The notes below the pieces were generated by a model that saw nothing but the letters and a program-made list of their open reading frames with translations, made no database searches and was not told the origin of the DNA. Source: JAUIIK01 sp041390865 (GTDB taxonomy: Bacteria; Chloroflexota; Chloroflexia; Thermomicrobiales; CFX8). Taken from it: a DNA stretch of 64,000 nucleotides. The stretch covers positions 1-64,000 of the forward strand of contig JAWKPC010000019.1 of assembly GCA_041390865.1 (NCBI GenBank), given 5' to 3'. The position numbers were made by a program, and so were the translations under genes. Shown here piece by piece: positions 25,109-34,235 of this stretch (positions within the stretch are counted from its first letter, which is position 1; every line of letters begins with the position of its first letter).

Positions 25109-26461
25109 ATGGACAGTGAATTAACGACAACCGCCCTGAAGCTGGTTGCCGTTCTGGGGCTCGTCGCAGCCAATGGCTTCTTCGTCGCCACCGAATTCTC
25201 ACTCGTTTCGGTTCGCAAAAGTCGAATGGAATCTCTGGTCGCGTCGGGCAATCAACGCGCCGGCAGCGTTCTGACAGCCCTTGGCGATCTCGACGGTTAC
25301 ATCGCTGCCACCCAGCTAGGCATCACCATTTCGAGTATCGGCCTGGGCTGGATCGGCGAACCGGCGCTGGCGACGCTGCTTGATCCGCTCTTCGAACAGA
25401 TTCTCCCCGAATCGCTGGCATTCGTCAGCGCTCATGGCGTCGCATTCGCCATCGCCTTCACGATCATCACCGTCCTGCACGTCGTATTCGGCGAGCTCGC
25501 ACCGAAATCGGTTGCCCTCCAGTATCCGGAACAGACATCGATGGCAGTAGCGGCACCGGTGCGCTACTTCCTGATTGGCCTCCGCCCGGCCATCGTCACC
25601 ATGAACGGCTTCGGCCGCTGGGTGCTGAAGATCGCCGGTCTGCGCGAGGTTGATCCCCATCAGCAGGTCTATACCGCCGAAGAGCTCGAGATCATCGTCA
25701 CGGCCAGCACCGTCGGCGGCGAACTGGAAGACACGGAGGAAGAGATCATTCGCCGGGCACTGATCTTCGCCGACCAGACAGCGGAAGACGTGATGGTCCC
25801 GAGAACAGAGGTCGTGACATTGCCGGCCGACGCCAGCCTCGACGATCTCCGGGACACGATTAGCGCTCACCCCTACAGCCGATTCCCGGTCGAGGGCGAG
25901 GACGTCGATGAAATCCTGGGCATCCTCCATGTCCGCGACGTGCTGCCGATCCTGATCGGAACCCAATCCGCACGGCGCCTCGACCTGCGAGAGATCGTGC
26001 GTCCCTCATACGTCGTCCCGTCGACGCTGCCGATCGACGACCTTCTCGGCGAGCTCAAGCGCGAGGGAATGCACGTGGCGATCGCGATCGACGAGTACGG
26101 CGGCATCGCCGGCATCGTGACGCTCGAAGACATCATCGAGCGGCTCGTCGGCGAAGTCCCGGACGAATATGGCCAGCCTGCCATGTCGCCGCAGTCGCAA
26201 GATGACGGATCCCTTCTCCTGAGCGGTTTGATGCCGGTCGTCGACGTCAACGAGCATCTCGATCTCAAGCTCGTGCCAACCGATACGGCGAAGACGCTCG
26301 GCGGCCTGATGTTCGCCGAGATCGGCCGCGAGCCGAAAGTCGGCGACACGATCGAGACCGAGAACTACCTCCTGGAGATCACCGAGCTCGACGGACTCCG
26401 GATATCCGAGGTCCGGGCGACGCCGATCGAAGCCCCGGTCGTCATCGGCGAGCTCGACTAG
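25109..26461 (+). CDS. CNNM/HlyC-CorC family membrane protein
   Basis: 450 residues. Residues 1-190 are the DUF21/CNNM membrane domain (VLGLVAANGFFVATEFSLVS, then AATQLGITISSIGLGWIGEP and VVFGELAPKSVALQYPE). A CBS pair follows at about 210-335 (DVMVPRTEVVTLPAD; VAIAIDEYGGIAGIVTLEDI). The CorC_HlyC domain is at about 350-440. Proteins of this plan export Mg2+ or Co2+ or sense divalent metal through the CBS pair with ATP. Length and order are normal. It stands alone, divergent from the MFS gene. Confidence 0.92.
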   Translation: MDSELTTTALKLVAVLGLVAANGFFVATEFSLVSVRKSRMESLVASGNQRAGSVLTALGDLDGYIAATQLGITISSIGLGWIGEPALATLLDPLFEQILPESLAFVSAHGVAFAIAFTIITVLHVVFGELAPKSVALQYPEQTSMAVAAPVRYFLIGLRPAIVTMNGFGRWVLKIAGLREVDPHQQVYTAEELEIIVTASTVGGELEDTEEEIIRRALIFADQTAEDVMVPRTEVVTLPADASLDDLRDTISAHPYSRFPVEGEDVDEILGILHVRDVLPILIGTQSARRLDLREIVRPSYVVPSTLPIDDLLGELKREGMHVAIAIDEYGGIAGIVTLEDIIERLVGEVPDEYGQPAMSPQSQDDGSLLLSGLMPVVDVNEHLDLKLVPTDTAKTLGGLMFAEIGREPKVGDTIETENYLLEITELDGLRISEVRATPIEAPVVIGELD

Positions 26462-26583
26462 CGCCTCTCTCGCGAACTCCACTCCGCACGTATTCGCTGC
26501 CCCGGTTCACCACCCATCCGATTCCGGACTAGAATGCCCGGCACAATAGGAACGACGGTGCAGCCTTAGCGGAAGAAGAGAAT

Positions 26584-28206
26584 ATGCCGAAACTAACCGG
26601 CGGGCAGGCGCTCGTCCAGTCGATCAAGAGCTACGGCGTCGACACGATCTTCGGCCTGCCTGGCGTCCAGCTCGACAACACCTTCGATGCCCTCTACGAC
26701 GAGCAGGACAACATACGTGTCATCAATACGCGACACGAACAATCGACGGCGTACATGGCCTACGGATACGCCGCGTCGACCGGGAAGGTTGGCGTCTATC
26801 TCGTCGTGCCGGGACCGGGCCTCCTCAACACGACGGCCGCCCTCTCGACCGCCTACGCAACGAATACGCCGGTTCTGGCGCTCTCCGGTCAGGTTCACTC
26901 GGAAGAGATCAACCGGGGTTTCGGATCACTGCACGAGATCCCGAACCAGCTCGAAACGATCAGCCTGCTGACCAAGTGGGCTGCGAGAATCGAGAAGCCC
27001 GCCGATACGCCGGCGATGGTCCGGGAAGCATTCAAGCAACTGCGAACAGGACGGCGGCGACCGGTCGAACTGGAGATGTCGCCCGATATCATGGGGTTGG
27101 CAGAAGAGGTCGAACTGCTCGATCCGGTCACCTCCTATCCGACCCCGGAGGCAGATCCGGATCTGGTGGCCAGCGCAGCCGAACTGCTCGCCAATGCGAA
27201 GAACCCGATCATCTTCGCCGGGGGCGGAGCAATGGACGCCGGAGAGCCAATTCGCGAACTCGCCGAGGTCCTCCAGGCTCCGGTGATCATGACGCCAAAC
27301 GGCCGCGGCACGATCAGCGACCGGCATCCGATGGCGCTGACGATGCTCGGCGGCCGCCATGTCTATGAGGATGCCGACGTCGTTCTCGCGATCGGCACCC
27401 GCTTCGACCGCCCCGCCACCGATTGGGGAACCGACGATGGGATGAAAATCATCCGGGTCGACATCGACGACCAGGAGATCGACCGGATCATCCAACCGGA
27501 CATCTCATTGCTCGGCGACGCGAACGCCGTCCTGGGCCAGATTTTCGACCAGGTCGACCGCAAGACCTATACGCGGGATTCCCGCGCGCCGGAGCTGAAC
27601 GAGATCCGGGAAGCGGTCGAGGATCAACTCTTCGAGTTCCAGCCCAGCCACGATTTCGCGAAGGCGATCCGCGAAGAGTTGCCGGACGACGGGATCCTCT
27701 CCGGCGAGATCACCCAGCTTTCGGCCTATGCCGACATCGGCTTCCCGGTCTACCGGCCAAGATCGCTGATCGGAGCGGGCTACCAGGGCACCCTCGGTTT
27801 CGGTTACGCCACCGCTCTCGGCGTTCAGGTCGGCAACCCGGACAGAAAGGTAGTGTCGATCAATGGCGACGGCGGCTTCCTGTACACCATGCCGGAGCTG
27901 GCGACGGCCGTCCGGCACCAGATCCCGCTCGTCGCCATCGTCATCAACGACGGCGCGTTCGGCAACGTCAAGTACATCCAGCAAACCCGCTACGGCGGCC
28001 GGGAAATCGCGAGCACCCTCGGGAATCCCGATTTCGTCAAGCTGGCGGAATCCTTTGGCGCGGCCGGGCTGCGGGCAACGAACGCCGAGGAGCTCGGGCG
28101 AGCCGTCCGCGAGGGCTTCGAGAACAATCACCCGACGCTCATTGATGTCCCCGTCGACCGTCTCCCGCCGATCCGGATGATCACCCGCGGGAGAATTCGC
28201 GGCTGA
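26584..28206 (+). CDS. ThDP-dependent enzyme, acetolactate-synthase-like (copy 1)
   Basis: 540 residues in the three-domain plan of acetolactate synthase. The PYR domain has the catalytic Glu52 (TRHEQ), and VVPGPGLLNTTAALSTAYAT is the strong family segment. The middle domain holds NPIIFAGGGAMDAGEPIREL. The ThDP domain has GDGGFLYTMPELATAVRHQI near 427, ending in INDGAFGNVK with the metal Asn. No small regulatory subunit gene is nearby, which argues against a biosynthetic IlvB. The substrate could be another 2-keto acid, as in oxalyl-CoA or benzoylformate relatives. It overlaps the methyltransferase start by one base. Paralogues lie at 30745 and 44549. Confidence 0.88.
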   Translation: MPKLTGGQALVQSIKSYGVDTIFGLPGVQLDNTFDALYDEQDNIRVINTRHEQSTAYMAYGYAASTGKVGVYLVVPGPGLLNTTAALSTAYATNTPVLALSGQVHSEEINRGFGSLHEIPNQLETISLLTKWAARIEKPADTPAMVREAFKQLRTGRRRPVELEMSPDIMGLAEEVELLDPVTSYPTPEADPDLVASAAELLANAKNPIIFAGGGAMDAGEPIRELAEVLQAPVIMTPNGRGTISDRHPMALTMLGGRHVYEDADVVLAIGTRFDRPATDWGTDDGMKIIRVDIDDQEIDRIIQPDISLLGDANAVLGQIFDQVDRKTYTRDSRAPELNEIREAVEDQLFEFQPSHDFAKAIREELPDDGILSGEITQLSAYADIGFPVYRPRSLIGAGYQGTLGFGYATALGVQVGNPDRKVVSINGDGGFLYTMPELATAVRHQIPLVAIVINDGAFGNVKYIQQTRYGGREIASTLGNPDFVKLAESFGAAGLRATNAEELGRAVREGFENNHPTLIDVPVDRLPPIRMITRGRIRG

Positions 28207-29054
28207 TGGAGGACTCGAAGCCGGGCCTGCTCGGAGATACGCCGGCTCGCTCCTACGGCGGAAAACTGGAACGGTACGAGCGATTCCTCGAACCGGAGTT
28301 GCGCGCGATCATCGCCGGACTCGGGATCGAGCCGGGATTTCACATCCTCGACGCCGGATGCGGCGTCGGTCTGGTCACCCGCTGGCTGGCCGAGACCACC
28401 GGGCGGGCCGGCAGCGTGGTCGGGGTCGATCTCTCGCACAAACACATCGAATACGCGCAGCAGCTCAACAGCTCGCGAGACCTCTCCCTCCGGTACATGC
28501 AGGGCGACATCACGAAACCGATATTCGGCGGAGGGACGTTCGATCTCATCTGGACCCACAACACGATCAATCATCTGGACGAGCCGGTCCCGGCGCTCGA
28601 AATCCTGGGACGATCGCTCGTCTCGGACGGAAAACTGGTGCTGATCCAGGACCTACTACTGCCGGAGATGATCTTCGCCTGGGACGAGCGGCTGGAACAG
28701 GCCGTCGTTCAGGCATGCCGGGCGTATTACCGCGATCGGTACGGGCTGACGCACGAACAGATCACGAACCAGCGCAATATCTTCGGCTGGATGCAGCGGG
28801 CGGGGTACCGCGACATTACCGTCCGGTCGATCGTCGTCGAGCGGACGCCTCCGCTCACCGAGACCGACATCGCTTACTTCCAGCACAGCGTCTTCGAGGG
28901 CCACTGGGGAGAGAAGGTCAGGCCATACCTCAGCGAGCAGGACTGGAAGCAACTCGGCAGGCTCACGGCTCCTCATTCGGAGGAGTATGCCCTCAACCGG
29001 CCGGATTTCCACGCCCTCCAGACAATGACGATCGTGACGGGAATCAGCGACTGA
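28206..29054 (+). CDS. Class I SAM-dependent methyltransferase
   Basis: 282 residues. Motif I is LDAGCGVGLVTRWLAE (about residues 48-63), motif II SVVGVDLSHKHIEYAQQL, and motif III FDLIWTHNTINHLDEP, followed by LVLIQDLLLPEM. It would methylate a small molecule; the substrate domain is not recognised. The TGATG overlap with the upstream ThDP enzyme implies coupled translation, and the ASST-like gene follows after 56 bases, so the three probably form one operon. Confidence 0.87.
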   Translation: MEDSKPGLLGDTPARSYGGKLERYERFLEPELRAIIAGLGIEPGFHILDAGCGVGLVTRWLAETTGRAGSVVGVDLSHKHIEYAQQLNSSRDLSLRYMQGDITKPIFGGGTFDLIWTHNTINHLDEPVPALEILGRSLVSDGKLVLIQDLLLPEMIFAWDERLEQAVVQACRAYYRDRYGLTHEQITNQRNIFGWMQRAGYRDITVRSIVVERTPPLTETDIAYFQHSVFEGHWGEKVRPYLSEQDWKQLGRLTAPHSEEYALNRPDFHALQTMTIVTGISD

Positions 29055-29110
29055 GGATGGACTCCGCTCGCAACGGGAAGCCCGAGCGGTACCGGATAGA
29101 AGGAGGAGAC

Positions 29111-30232
29111 ATGCCGAAGGTCGACCAGGTCAAGGGGCGAAGAGCCGGTCTCGGGATGCGGGGCCATGACGAGGAGCAGGCATTCCAGGGCTTCACGCTG
29201 TTCTCGGCCAACACCGGGCCGGGCGAGGTATTCCTGATCGACATGGAGGGCAACGTGGCCCACACCTGGAACATGCCTTATCCACCCGGGCTCTACGGCT
29301 ACATCACGGAGAACGAGGACGGAAGGCCAACGCTGTTCTACAACGGCAAGGTCACCGATCCCGAAGACGAGAGCTTCGTCGGCAAGGCCCCCTGGAAGGG
29401 CGGTGCCGTGCTCGAGGCCGACTGGGACGGCAACATCCTCCGCGAGCTGAAACATCCCGACCACCACCACGACGCCCGGAAGCTCAGGAACGGCAACGTC
29501 GTCCTGCTCTGCATCACAGAGCTTGAGGAAGCGTTCCAGAAGAAAGTCCGCGGTGGCCGCGCCGGCGCCGAGGCCGAAGGCAACAAGATGTTTGCCGACT
29601 ACATCGTCGAGATGACCTGGGATGGAGAAGAGGTCTGGCGCTGGAATTCGTGGGAGCACGTCGATCCCTGGACGCACGGTATTGCCGCGCCGAACGAATC
29701 GCGCGAGGAATGGACCCACGGCAATACCGTCTTCGAGATGTCCGACGGGAATCTGCTGGTCAGCTTCCGGAATCCGAGTAAAGTCATAATCATTGACCGG
29801 CAGACCGGAGACGTAAAATGGCACATCGGCCCGCCGCACATCGCCCAGCAACACGCCCCGAACGAGCTCGATAACGGCAACATCCTCATCTTCGACAACG
29901 GTACCAGCCGCCTGAACCACAACATCCCGCATTCGCGCGTCATCGAGGTCGATCCGGCGACGAATGAGATCGTCTGGTCGTACCAGGAGAAGTACCCCAG
30001 CGACTTCTTCAGCCCGCTCATTTCCAACGCCAGCCGGCTCCCGAACGGCAACACGCTGATCTGCGAAGGTTCCTTCGGACGGTTCTTCGAGGTGACGAAG
30101 GAGGGCGAGGTCGTCTGGGAGTACGTCAACCCCCATTTCTACAAGGTCTCGGACGAGCCGGACGCGCTGGTCAGCAACCGCGTTTTCCGCTGCTACCGCT
30201 ACAGCCCTGAGGTGATTGCGAGGATGCGGTAG
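29111..30232 (+). CDS. Arylsulfotransferase (ASST)-like beta-propeller protein
   Basis: 373 residues from ATG 29111 with a near-perfect GGAGGAG site. Propeller blades are marked by repeated NGN-type turns: RNGNVVLLC, DGNLLVSF, NGNILIFDNG and NGNTLICEG. FTLFSANTGPGEVFLIDMEG and HTWNMPYPPGLYGYI match the ASST/arylsulfotransferase family (PF05935/PF14269), which uses a His to shuttle sulfate. No signal peptide is present, unlike the periplasmic E. coli enzyme, so the cytoplasm is likely. HDARKLRNGN and ESREEWTHGNTVF carry candidate active-site His residues. It could equally be a non-catalytic propeller. Confidence 0.8.
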   Translation: MPKVDQVKGRRAGLGMRGHDEEQAFQGFTLFSANTGPGEVFLIDMEGNVAHTWNMPYPPGLYGYITENEDGRPTLFYNGKVTDPEDESFVGKAPWKGGAVLEADWDGNILRELKHPDHHHDARKLRNGNVVLLCITELEEAFQKKVRGGRAGAEAEGNKMFADYIVEMTWDGEEVWRWNSWEHVDPWTHGIAAPNESREEWTHGNTVFEMSDGNLLVSFRNPSKVIIIDRQTGDVKWHIGPPHIAQQHAPNELDNGNILIFDNGTSRLNHNIPHSRVIEVDPATNEIVWSYQEKYPSDFFSPLISNASRLPNGNTLICEGSFGRFFEVTKEGEVVWEYVNPHFYKVSDEPDALVSNRVFRCYRYSPEVIARMR

Positions 30233-30244
30233 GACGCGGGGTTA

Positions 30245-30393
30245 CCCTCACCCCTAACCCCTCTCCCACTCGCTTCCGCTGACGCTCCAGCGGTGGGGGG
30301 GACCGATCCAAGTGTCAGTAGATCTATTTGCCTCTTCTTCTCCTCTCCCCGCGTAGCGAAGCGAAGCTGTGGGAGAGGGGAGAAGGTGAGGGA
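30245..30393. repeat. CCCTCACCCC/CCCCTCTCCC repeat cluster
   Basis: Starts CCCTCACCCCTAACCCCTCT and ends GGGAGAGGGGAGAAGGTGAG, with long imperfect arms around an inner region of GCTTCGCT-type sequence. It is related to the elements at 22621-22686 and 46202-46237. It follows the ASST-like gene and may stop transcription. The structure suggests a small palindromic repetitive element rather than a gene. Confidence 0.68.
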
Positions 30394-30744
30394 ACTCCCC
30401 AGATTGCCTGCGAACTACCCACTACAACCTGCAAACTCCCGATCCGGCCATTCCTCCCCGCCAGCCATGACCATTTGGCAAGAAGGGGTCAGGACCAACG
30501 GCCCTGCCGCGAAATGCCTGGATGATTCAAGATACAGACGGTTCTTTCCTCCCTTCCCCAGCTGGGCGAGTGGCCTCCCCGCAGTAGTTATCCGGCCGCT
30601 CGCCCTCTTCTTTTGCCCGGAATGCGACGTTTCTCCAGTCCCAACGAATCCCGGCCTGCACTAGAATCCCGGTGGGCCGCAGCACCCTGCATATTGTGCT
30701 GCCCGTTATTCGATGATGACTCACTCTGGGGGAGGATGAATCAC
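30394..30744. other. Leader region of ThDP copy 2, no gene seen
   Basis: About 350 bases between the repeat and the second ThDP gene. Open frames here are short and read as low-complexity Pro/Arg-rich peptides. Before the start at 30745 is GGGGGAGG, a strong ribosome site. I see no RNA gene or riboswitch fold that I can name. Confidence 0.5.
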
Positions 30745-32376
30745 ATGCCAGAAATGACCGGCGGACAGGCGGTAGCCAGGACGCTGAAGAGCTACGGAGT
30801 CGATACGATTTTCGGCTTGCCCGGCGTCCAGCTCGACAACATCTTCGACGCTCTCTACGACCTGCAAGACGACATCCGGGTGCTCAATACGCGCCACGAA
30901 CAGGCGACGGCCTACATGGCCCTCGGCTACGCCCAGTCAACAGGTAAGATCGGCGTCTGCCTGATCGTGCCCGGCCCGGGACTGCTTAACGCGACAGCCG
31001 CCCTGTCAACCGCCTACGCGACGAACACGCCGGTGCTGGCTCTTTCCGGCCAGGTTGATTCCAACCAGATCGAGAAGGGCTTTGGCGCCCTCCACGAGAT
31101 CCCCCAGCAGTTGAGAATGATCCAGTCGGTCACAAAGTGGGCGGCCCGGGCCGATACGCCCTCGGAAGCGCCGGGATTGCTGAGGGAAGCGTTCCGGCAG
31201 CTCCAGACGGGACGGCCCCGCCCGGTCGAGTTCGAGATGTCGCCGGACATCATGGGCAAAGTGGAAGATTTCGAGCTCCTCGACCCGGTCACCGACTATG
31301 CACCGCTTGAGCCGGACGAAGAACAGATCGCGAGAGCGGCGGAGCTGCTCGGGAAAGCGCGCAAGCCAGTCATCTTCGCCGGCAGCGGTGTCATCGACTA
31401 TCCCGAGCAGATGCAGCAGCTGGCAGAAACGCTGGAAGCGCCGGTCGTCATGTCGCCAGGCGCGCGCGGCGTCGTGAGCGACCGGGACTACCGGGCCCAG
31501 ACGATGATCGGCGGCCGGATGCTCCTCGAAGATGCCGACGTCATCCTGGCGATCGGCACCCGTTTCGCGATGCCGCAGACAGCGGGCGGCTTCAACCCGG
31601 ACAAGCACACCCTGATCAGGGTCGACATCGACGAGCAGGAGGTCGACCGCTTCGGCAAGGCCGACCTCGCGATCCAGGGCGACGCCGGGGCGACGATCGA
31701 CGCGCTGCTGCCGGAGCTGGCGAAAACGAACGGCGCCCGCGATTCCCGCAAGGACGAGCTCGAAGGCATCCGGGAACGCGTCGCCGACATCTTCGGAGAA
31801 CTCCAGCCGCAATGGGATTTCTCGATGGTCATGCGCGAGGAGCTTCCGGACGACGGCAAGTATGTCGCCGAGATCACCCAACTCGGCTACTTCGCCCAGT
31901 TCGGCGGATTTCCCGTCTACGAACCTCGGACGCTGGTTCATGCCGGATTCCAGGGCACGCTGGGATTCGGATTCGCGACGGCGCTCGGCGTCCAGGTCGG
32001 TAACCCGGACAAGAAGGTCATCTCGATCAACGGCGACGGCGGATTCATGTACACGATGCCCGAGCTGGCGACGGCCGTCCGGCACAAGATCCCGCTTGTT
32101 GCGGTCGTCTTCAACGACGGCGCGTTCGGGAACGTCAAGCGTATCCAGCAGGAGATGTATGACGGCAAAGTCATGGCCTCGTCGCTGACGAACCCGGATT
32201 TCGTCAAGCTGGCCGAATCCTTCGGCGCGGCAGGCATCCGGGCGACGAACGCCGACGAGCTTCGGTCCGCCATCCGGGAAGGTTTCGACAACAACCACCC
32301 GACACTGATCGATGTGCCGGTCGGCGAGATGCCCTCGATCTGGGGGCACGTCTTCCCCGAGCGGTTCCGCCGCTAA
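30745..32376 (+). CDS. ThDP-dependent enzyme, acetolactate-synthase-like (copy 2)
   Basis: 543 residues, closely related to copy 1. Catalytic Glu52 sits in NTRHEQATAYMA, VPGPGLLNATAALSTAYATN is kept, and the ThDP loop INGDGGFMYTMPELATAVRH ends with FNDGAFGNVK. The middle domain (NPDKHTLIRVDIDEQEVDRF) differs most from copy 1, so the substrates may differ. ATG 30745 is chosen because the purine block ends eight bases earlier; ATG 30736 is too close to it. A phosphotransferase-fold kinase gene follows after 14 bases. No regulatory subunit is seen. Confidence 0.88.
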   Translation: MPEMTGGQAVARTLKSYGVDTIFGLPGVQLDNIFDALYDLQDDIRVLNTRHEQATAYMALGYAQSTGKIGVCLIVPGPGLLNATAALSTAYATNTPVLALSGQVDSNQIEKGFGALHEIPQQLRMIQSVTKWAARADTPSEAPGLLREAFRQLQTGRPRPVEFEMSPDIMGKVEDFELLDPVTDYAPLEPDEEQIARAAELLGKARKPVIFAGSGVIDYPEQMQQLAETLEAPVVMSPGARGVVSDRDYRAQTMIGGRMLLEDADVILAIGTRFAMPQTAGGFNPDKHTLIRVDIDEQEVDRFGKADLAIQGDAGATIDALLPELAKTNGARDSRKDELEGIRERVADIFGELQPQWDFSMVMREELPDDGKYVAEITQLGYFAQFGGFPVYEPRTLVHAGFQGTLGFGFATALGVQVGNPDKKVISINGDGGFMYTMPELATAVRHKIPLVAVVFNDGAFGNVKRIQQEMYDGKVMASSLTNPDFVKLAESFGAAGIRATNADELRSAIREGFDNNHPTLIDVPVGEMPSIWGHVFPERFRR

Positions 32377-32390
32377 CCAGCCACTGCACG

Positions 32391-33363
32391 TTGCATCCCG
32401 CAGGCAGCGAACCGTCAGACGAGACGGCCGGGCGAATCATCGCCGCCTGCGGGATCGCCGCTTGCCGGATCGATTTCCTGGCGTCGGGCGTCCAGAGCCT
32501 TGTCTGGGTGGTCGAGACCCGCGAACAGCGCTACGCCCTCCGGATCGCAAGCCCGGCATCCCCGGAACCGCCGTCCTACGAATCCGAATTCGGAATACGG
32601 CAGTGTCTGGCGGATCTCGGCGGGCGCGTATCACGTCCCGTCCGCACGAATCGCGACGTCGAGTCCGAATTCCCGTTCGACTGGAGCCTCGATGAATTCG
32701 TGGATGGAAGCCCCGATCCCGCCGGACAACTGACAGCCGCTGCGTGCCGGGATCTGGGACGCACGCTCGCACTACTCCATAGATTGCCGGTCGAGGGATA
32801 CGGACCGCTGGAGAATCGTCGGGACAGGATTGTCGGGCAATCGATGAGCTTCAGGGACGGGATACGGTCAAGGCTGGAACGCCCCTGGCCATTCAGCGGT
32901 GAATCCCTCGACTTCCATCCGATCGCGAGCGTTGCGCCGGACCTTCTGGGAAAGATCAGGCCGCTTGAGCCGGAGATGCTGGCACTGGAGGGTAGGCCGT
33001 CCCGCATGTCGGTAATCCATAGCGACCTTCACGCCGGGCAACTGGCCCTGTCCAACGGGCGTCTGGCTGCGCTACTCGATTTCGGTGACGCGCTGATCGG
33101 GCCACCGGCCTGGGACATCGGCTCGTTCGCCTATTTCCATGGCTGGGAGATGTCCGGGCAGCTGCGTGGAGACGTATGCCGGGCCTGAACGACGTGAAGA
33201 AACACGGCATGAGGCGCGGCTGTTTGCGATTATTCTCGCCCTTCATCATGCTGTGTGCGCTCGATCTCCCGCAACGAACCGCGGCGTATGCGGGGGGCGC
33301 TGCGACATCTACGGCAGAATTTGTAGCCCTCCGATCGCGCAGACCACCAGGATAGTGGGATAG
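32391..33363 (+). pseudogene. Phosphotransferase (APH-fold) kinase, frame broken near its 3' end
   Basis: The intact part, 32391-33188, gives 265 residues with the APH kinase core: VIHSDLHAGQLALSNGR (catalytic loop, Asp in HSDLH), LLDFGDALIGPPAWDIGSF (metal Asp). It stops at GDVCRA. In another frame from about 33165 the expected helical C-terminus resumes: ETYAGPERREETRHEARLF, then AIILALHHA. So one indel near 33165 breaks the frame, and a second frame change may follow near 33245. Either the gene lost its last helices or the assembly has an indel. The start is a weak TTG. Substrate unknown; nothing specific to aminoglycosides is seen. Confidence 0.7.
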
Positions 33364-33397
33364 AACGGCCATTGGCGCACAGGAAACCGCCATACCT

Positions 33398-33441
33398 CTT
33401 TCGAAAGGTCTTTCAATACTAAACAGTTTAAGGTACCTTAA
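33398..33441. promoter_or_regulatory. Two palindromes upstream of the small membrane gene
   Basis: CTTTCGAAAG (33398-33407) and TTAAGGTACCTTAA (33428-33441) are both perfect palindromes in an AT-rich patch of an otherwise GC-rich window, 64-107 bases before the start at 33505. They look like operator sites of a dimeric regulator, or promoter elements. No regulator gene is adjacent. Confidence 0.4.
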
Positions 33442-33504
33442 TGAACATCGGTACTTTCCGACGGTACGATCGTTCGTGCCGCCTCGTCATTGGGAGGAGA
33501 AGGA

Positions 33505-33759
33505 ATGGGCGAGATCTTTCCGATCGCCGCGGGCATTGCCCTCGGTATGGTCGCATTGCGGATTATGGACGTCCGGCTGCGCGCCGCTACGATCGCCGTC
33601 ATGAGCGTCGTTTTCGGCGTAATCGCGACGGCTATCAGTGGTGAAGCGTTGATCAGCTGGGCATTCGTCCTGATTGATATTCCGCTTGTACTCGTCGCGG
33701 CTCTGGCCACGGTGGTCATCGCACCGCGCGTCATCGAGCGCCTCGCGCACCCGCAATAG
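33505..33759 (+). CDS. Small membrane protein, unknown
   Basis: 84 residues with three hydrophobic segments (EIFPIAAGIALGMVALRIMD, RAATIAVMSVVFGVIATAIS, AFVLIDIPLVLVAALATVVI) and short charged loops. ATG 33505 follows GGAGGAGAAGGA, a strong ribosome site; the upstream in-frame start at 33490 would place that site inside the gene. A rho-independent terminator follows 20 bases after the stop, so this is a one-gene transcript. I recognise no family. Confidence 0.75.
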   Translation: MGEIFPIAAGIALGMVALRIMDVRLRAATIAVMSVVFGVIATAISGEALISWAFVLIDIPLVLVAALATVVIAPRVIERLAHPQ

Positions 33760-33779
33760 TCACCTCGTTGTGAAGTTAA

Positions 33780-33814
33780 CTGCCCTGCCGGACCTGATCC
33801 GGCAGGGCAGTTTT
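33780..33814 (+). terminator. Rho-independent terminator
   Basis: A perfect 13-bp stem, CTGCCCTGCCGGA paired with TCCGGCAGGGCAG around loop CCTGA, followed by TTTT. It ends the transcript of the 84-residue membrane protein gene. Confidence 0.9.
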
Positions 33815-33883
33815 CGTCCGGTGCGGGAACTGGCAAACTGGTGCCGGTCGAACGATCATGCGAACCGCGAAAGGGTGCCGACC

Positions 33884-34207
33884 GTGGCAGCAGATCCCGC
33901 ATTTGCCGATTACGTCATCGAGCAGCTCGAGGACGCCGGAGCAATTACCCACCGGGCGATGTTCGGCGGCTACGGCATATGGGAGAGCGGCGACATGTTC
34001 GCGCTGATCAGCTCGGACTCGACCCTCTACTTCAAAGTCGATGACGAAACCCGCCCGAGATACCAGGCGGCCGGCAGCGAGCAGTTCCGGACAATGCCCT
34101 ACTGGTCGGTTCCGGCCGACCTGCTGGAGGACCGCGAACAGCTGCTCGACTGGGCCGAAGAGGCGGTCGCCGTCGGCCACGCCACTGCGAGCAAGAAGCG
34201 GCGATAG
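33884..34207 (+). CDS. TfoX/Sxy N-terminal-domain protein
   Basis: 107 residues. DPAFADYVIEQLEDAGAITH, FGGYGIWESGDMFALIS, LYFKVDDETRPRYQAAG and MPYWSVPADLLEDREQLLDW match the TfoX N-terminal domain. In Haemophilus and E. coli Sxy regulates competence with CRP; stand-alone N-domains like this one are widespread and have no known role. GTG 33884 is preferred because AAAGGG lies eight bases upstream; GTG 33875 is an alternative. Confidence 0.85.
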   Translation: MAADPAFADYVIEQLEDAGAITHRAMFGGYGIWESGDMFALISSDSTLYFKVDDETRPRYQAAGSEQFRTMPYWSVPADLLEDREQLLDWAEEAVAVGHATASKKRR

Positions 34208-34235
34208 CGACGGCGACCGGAGAGAGCGGTGAGTC

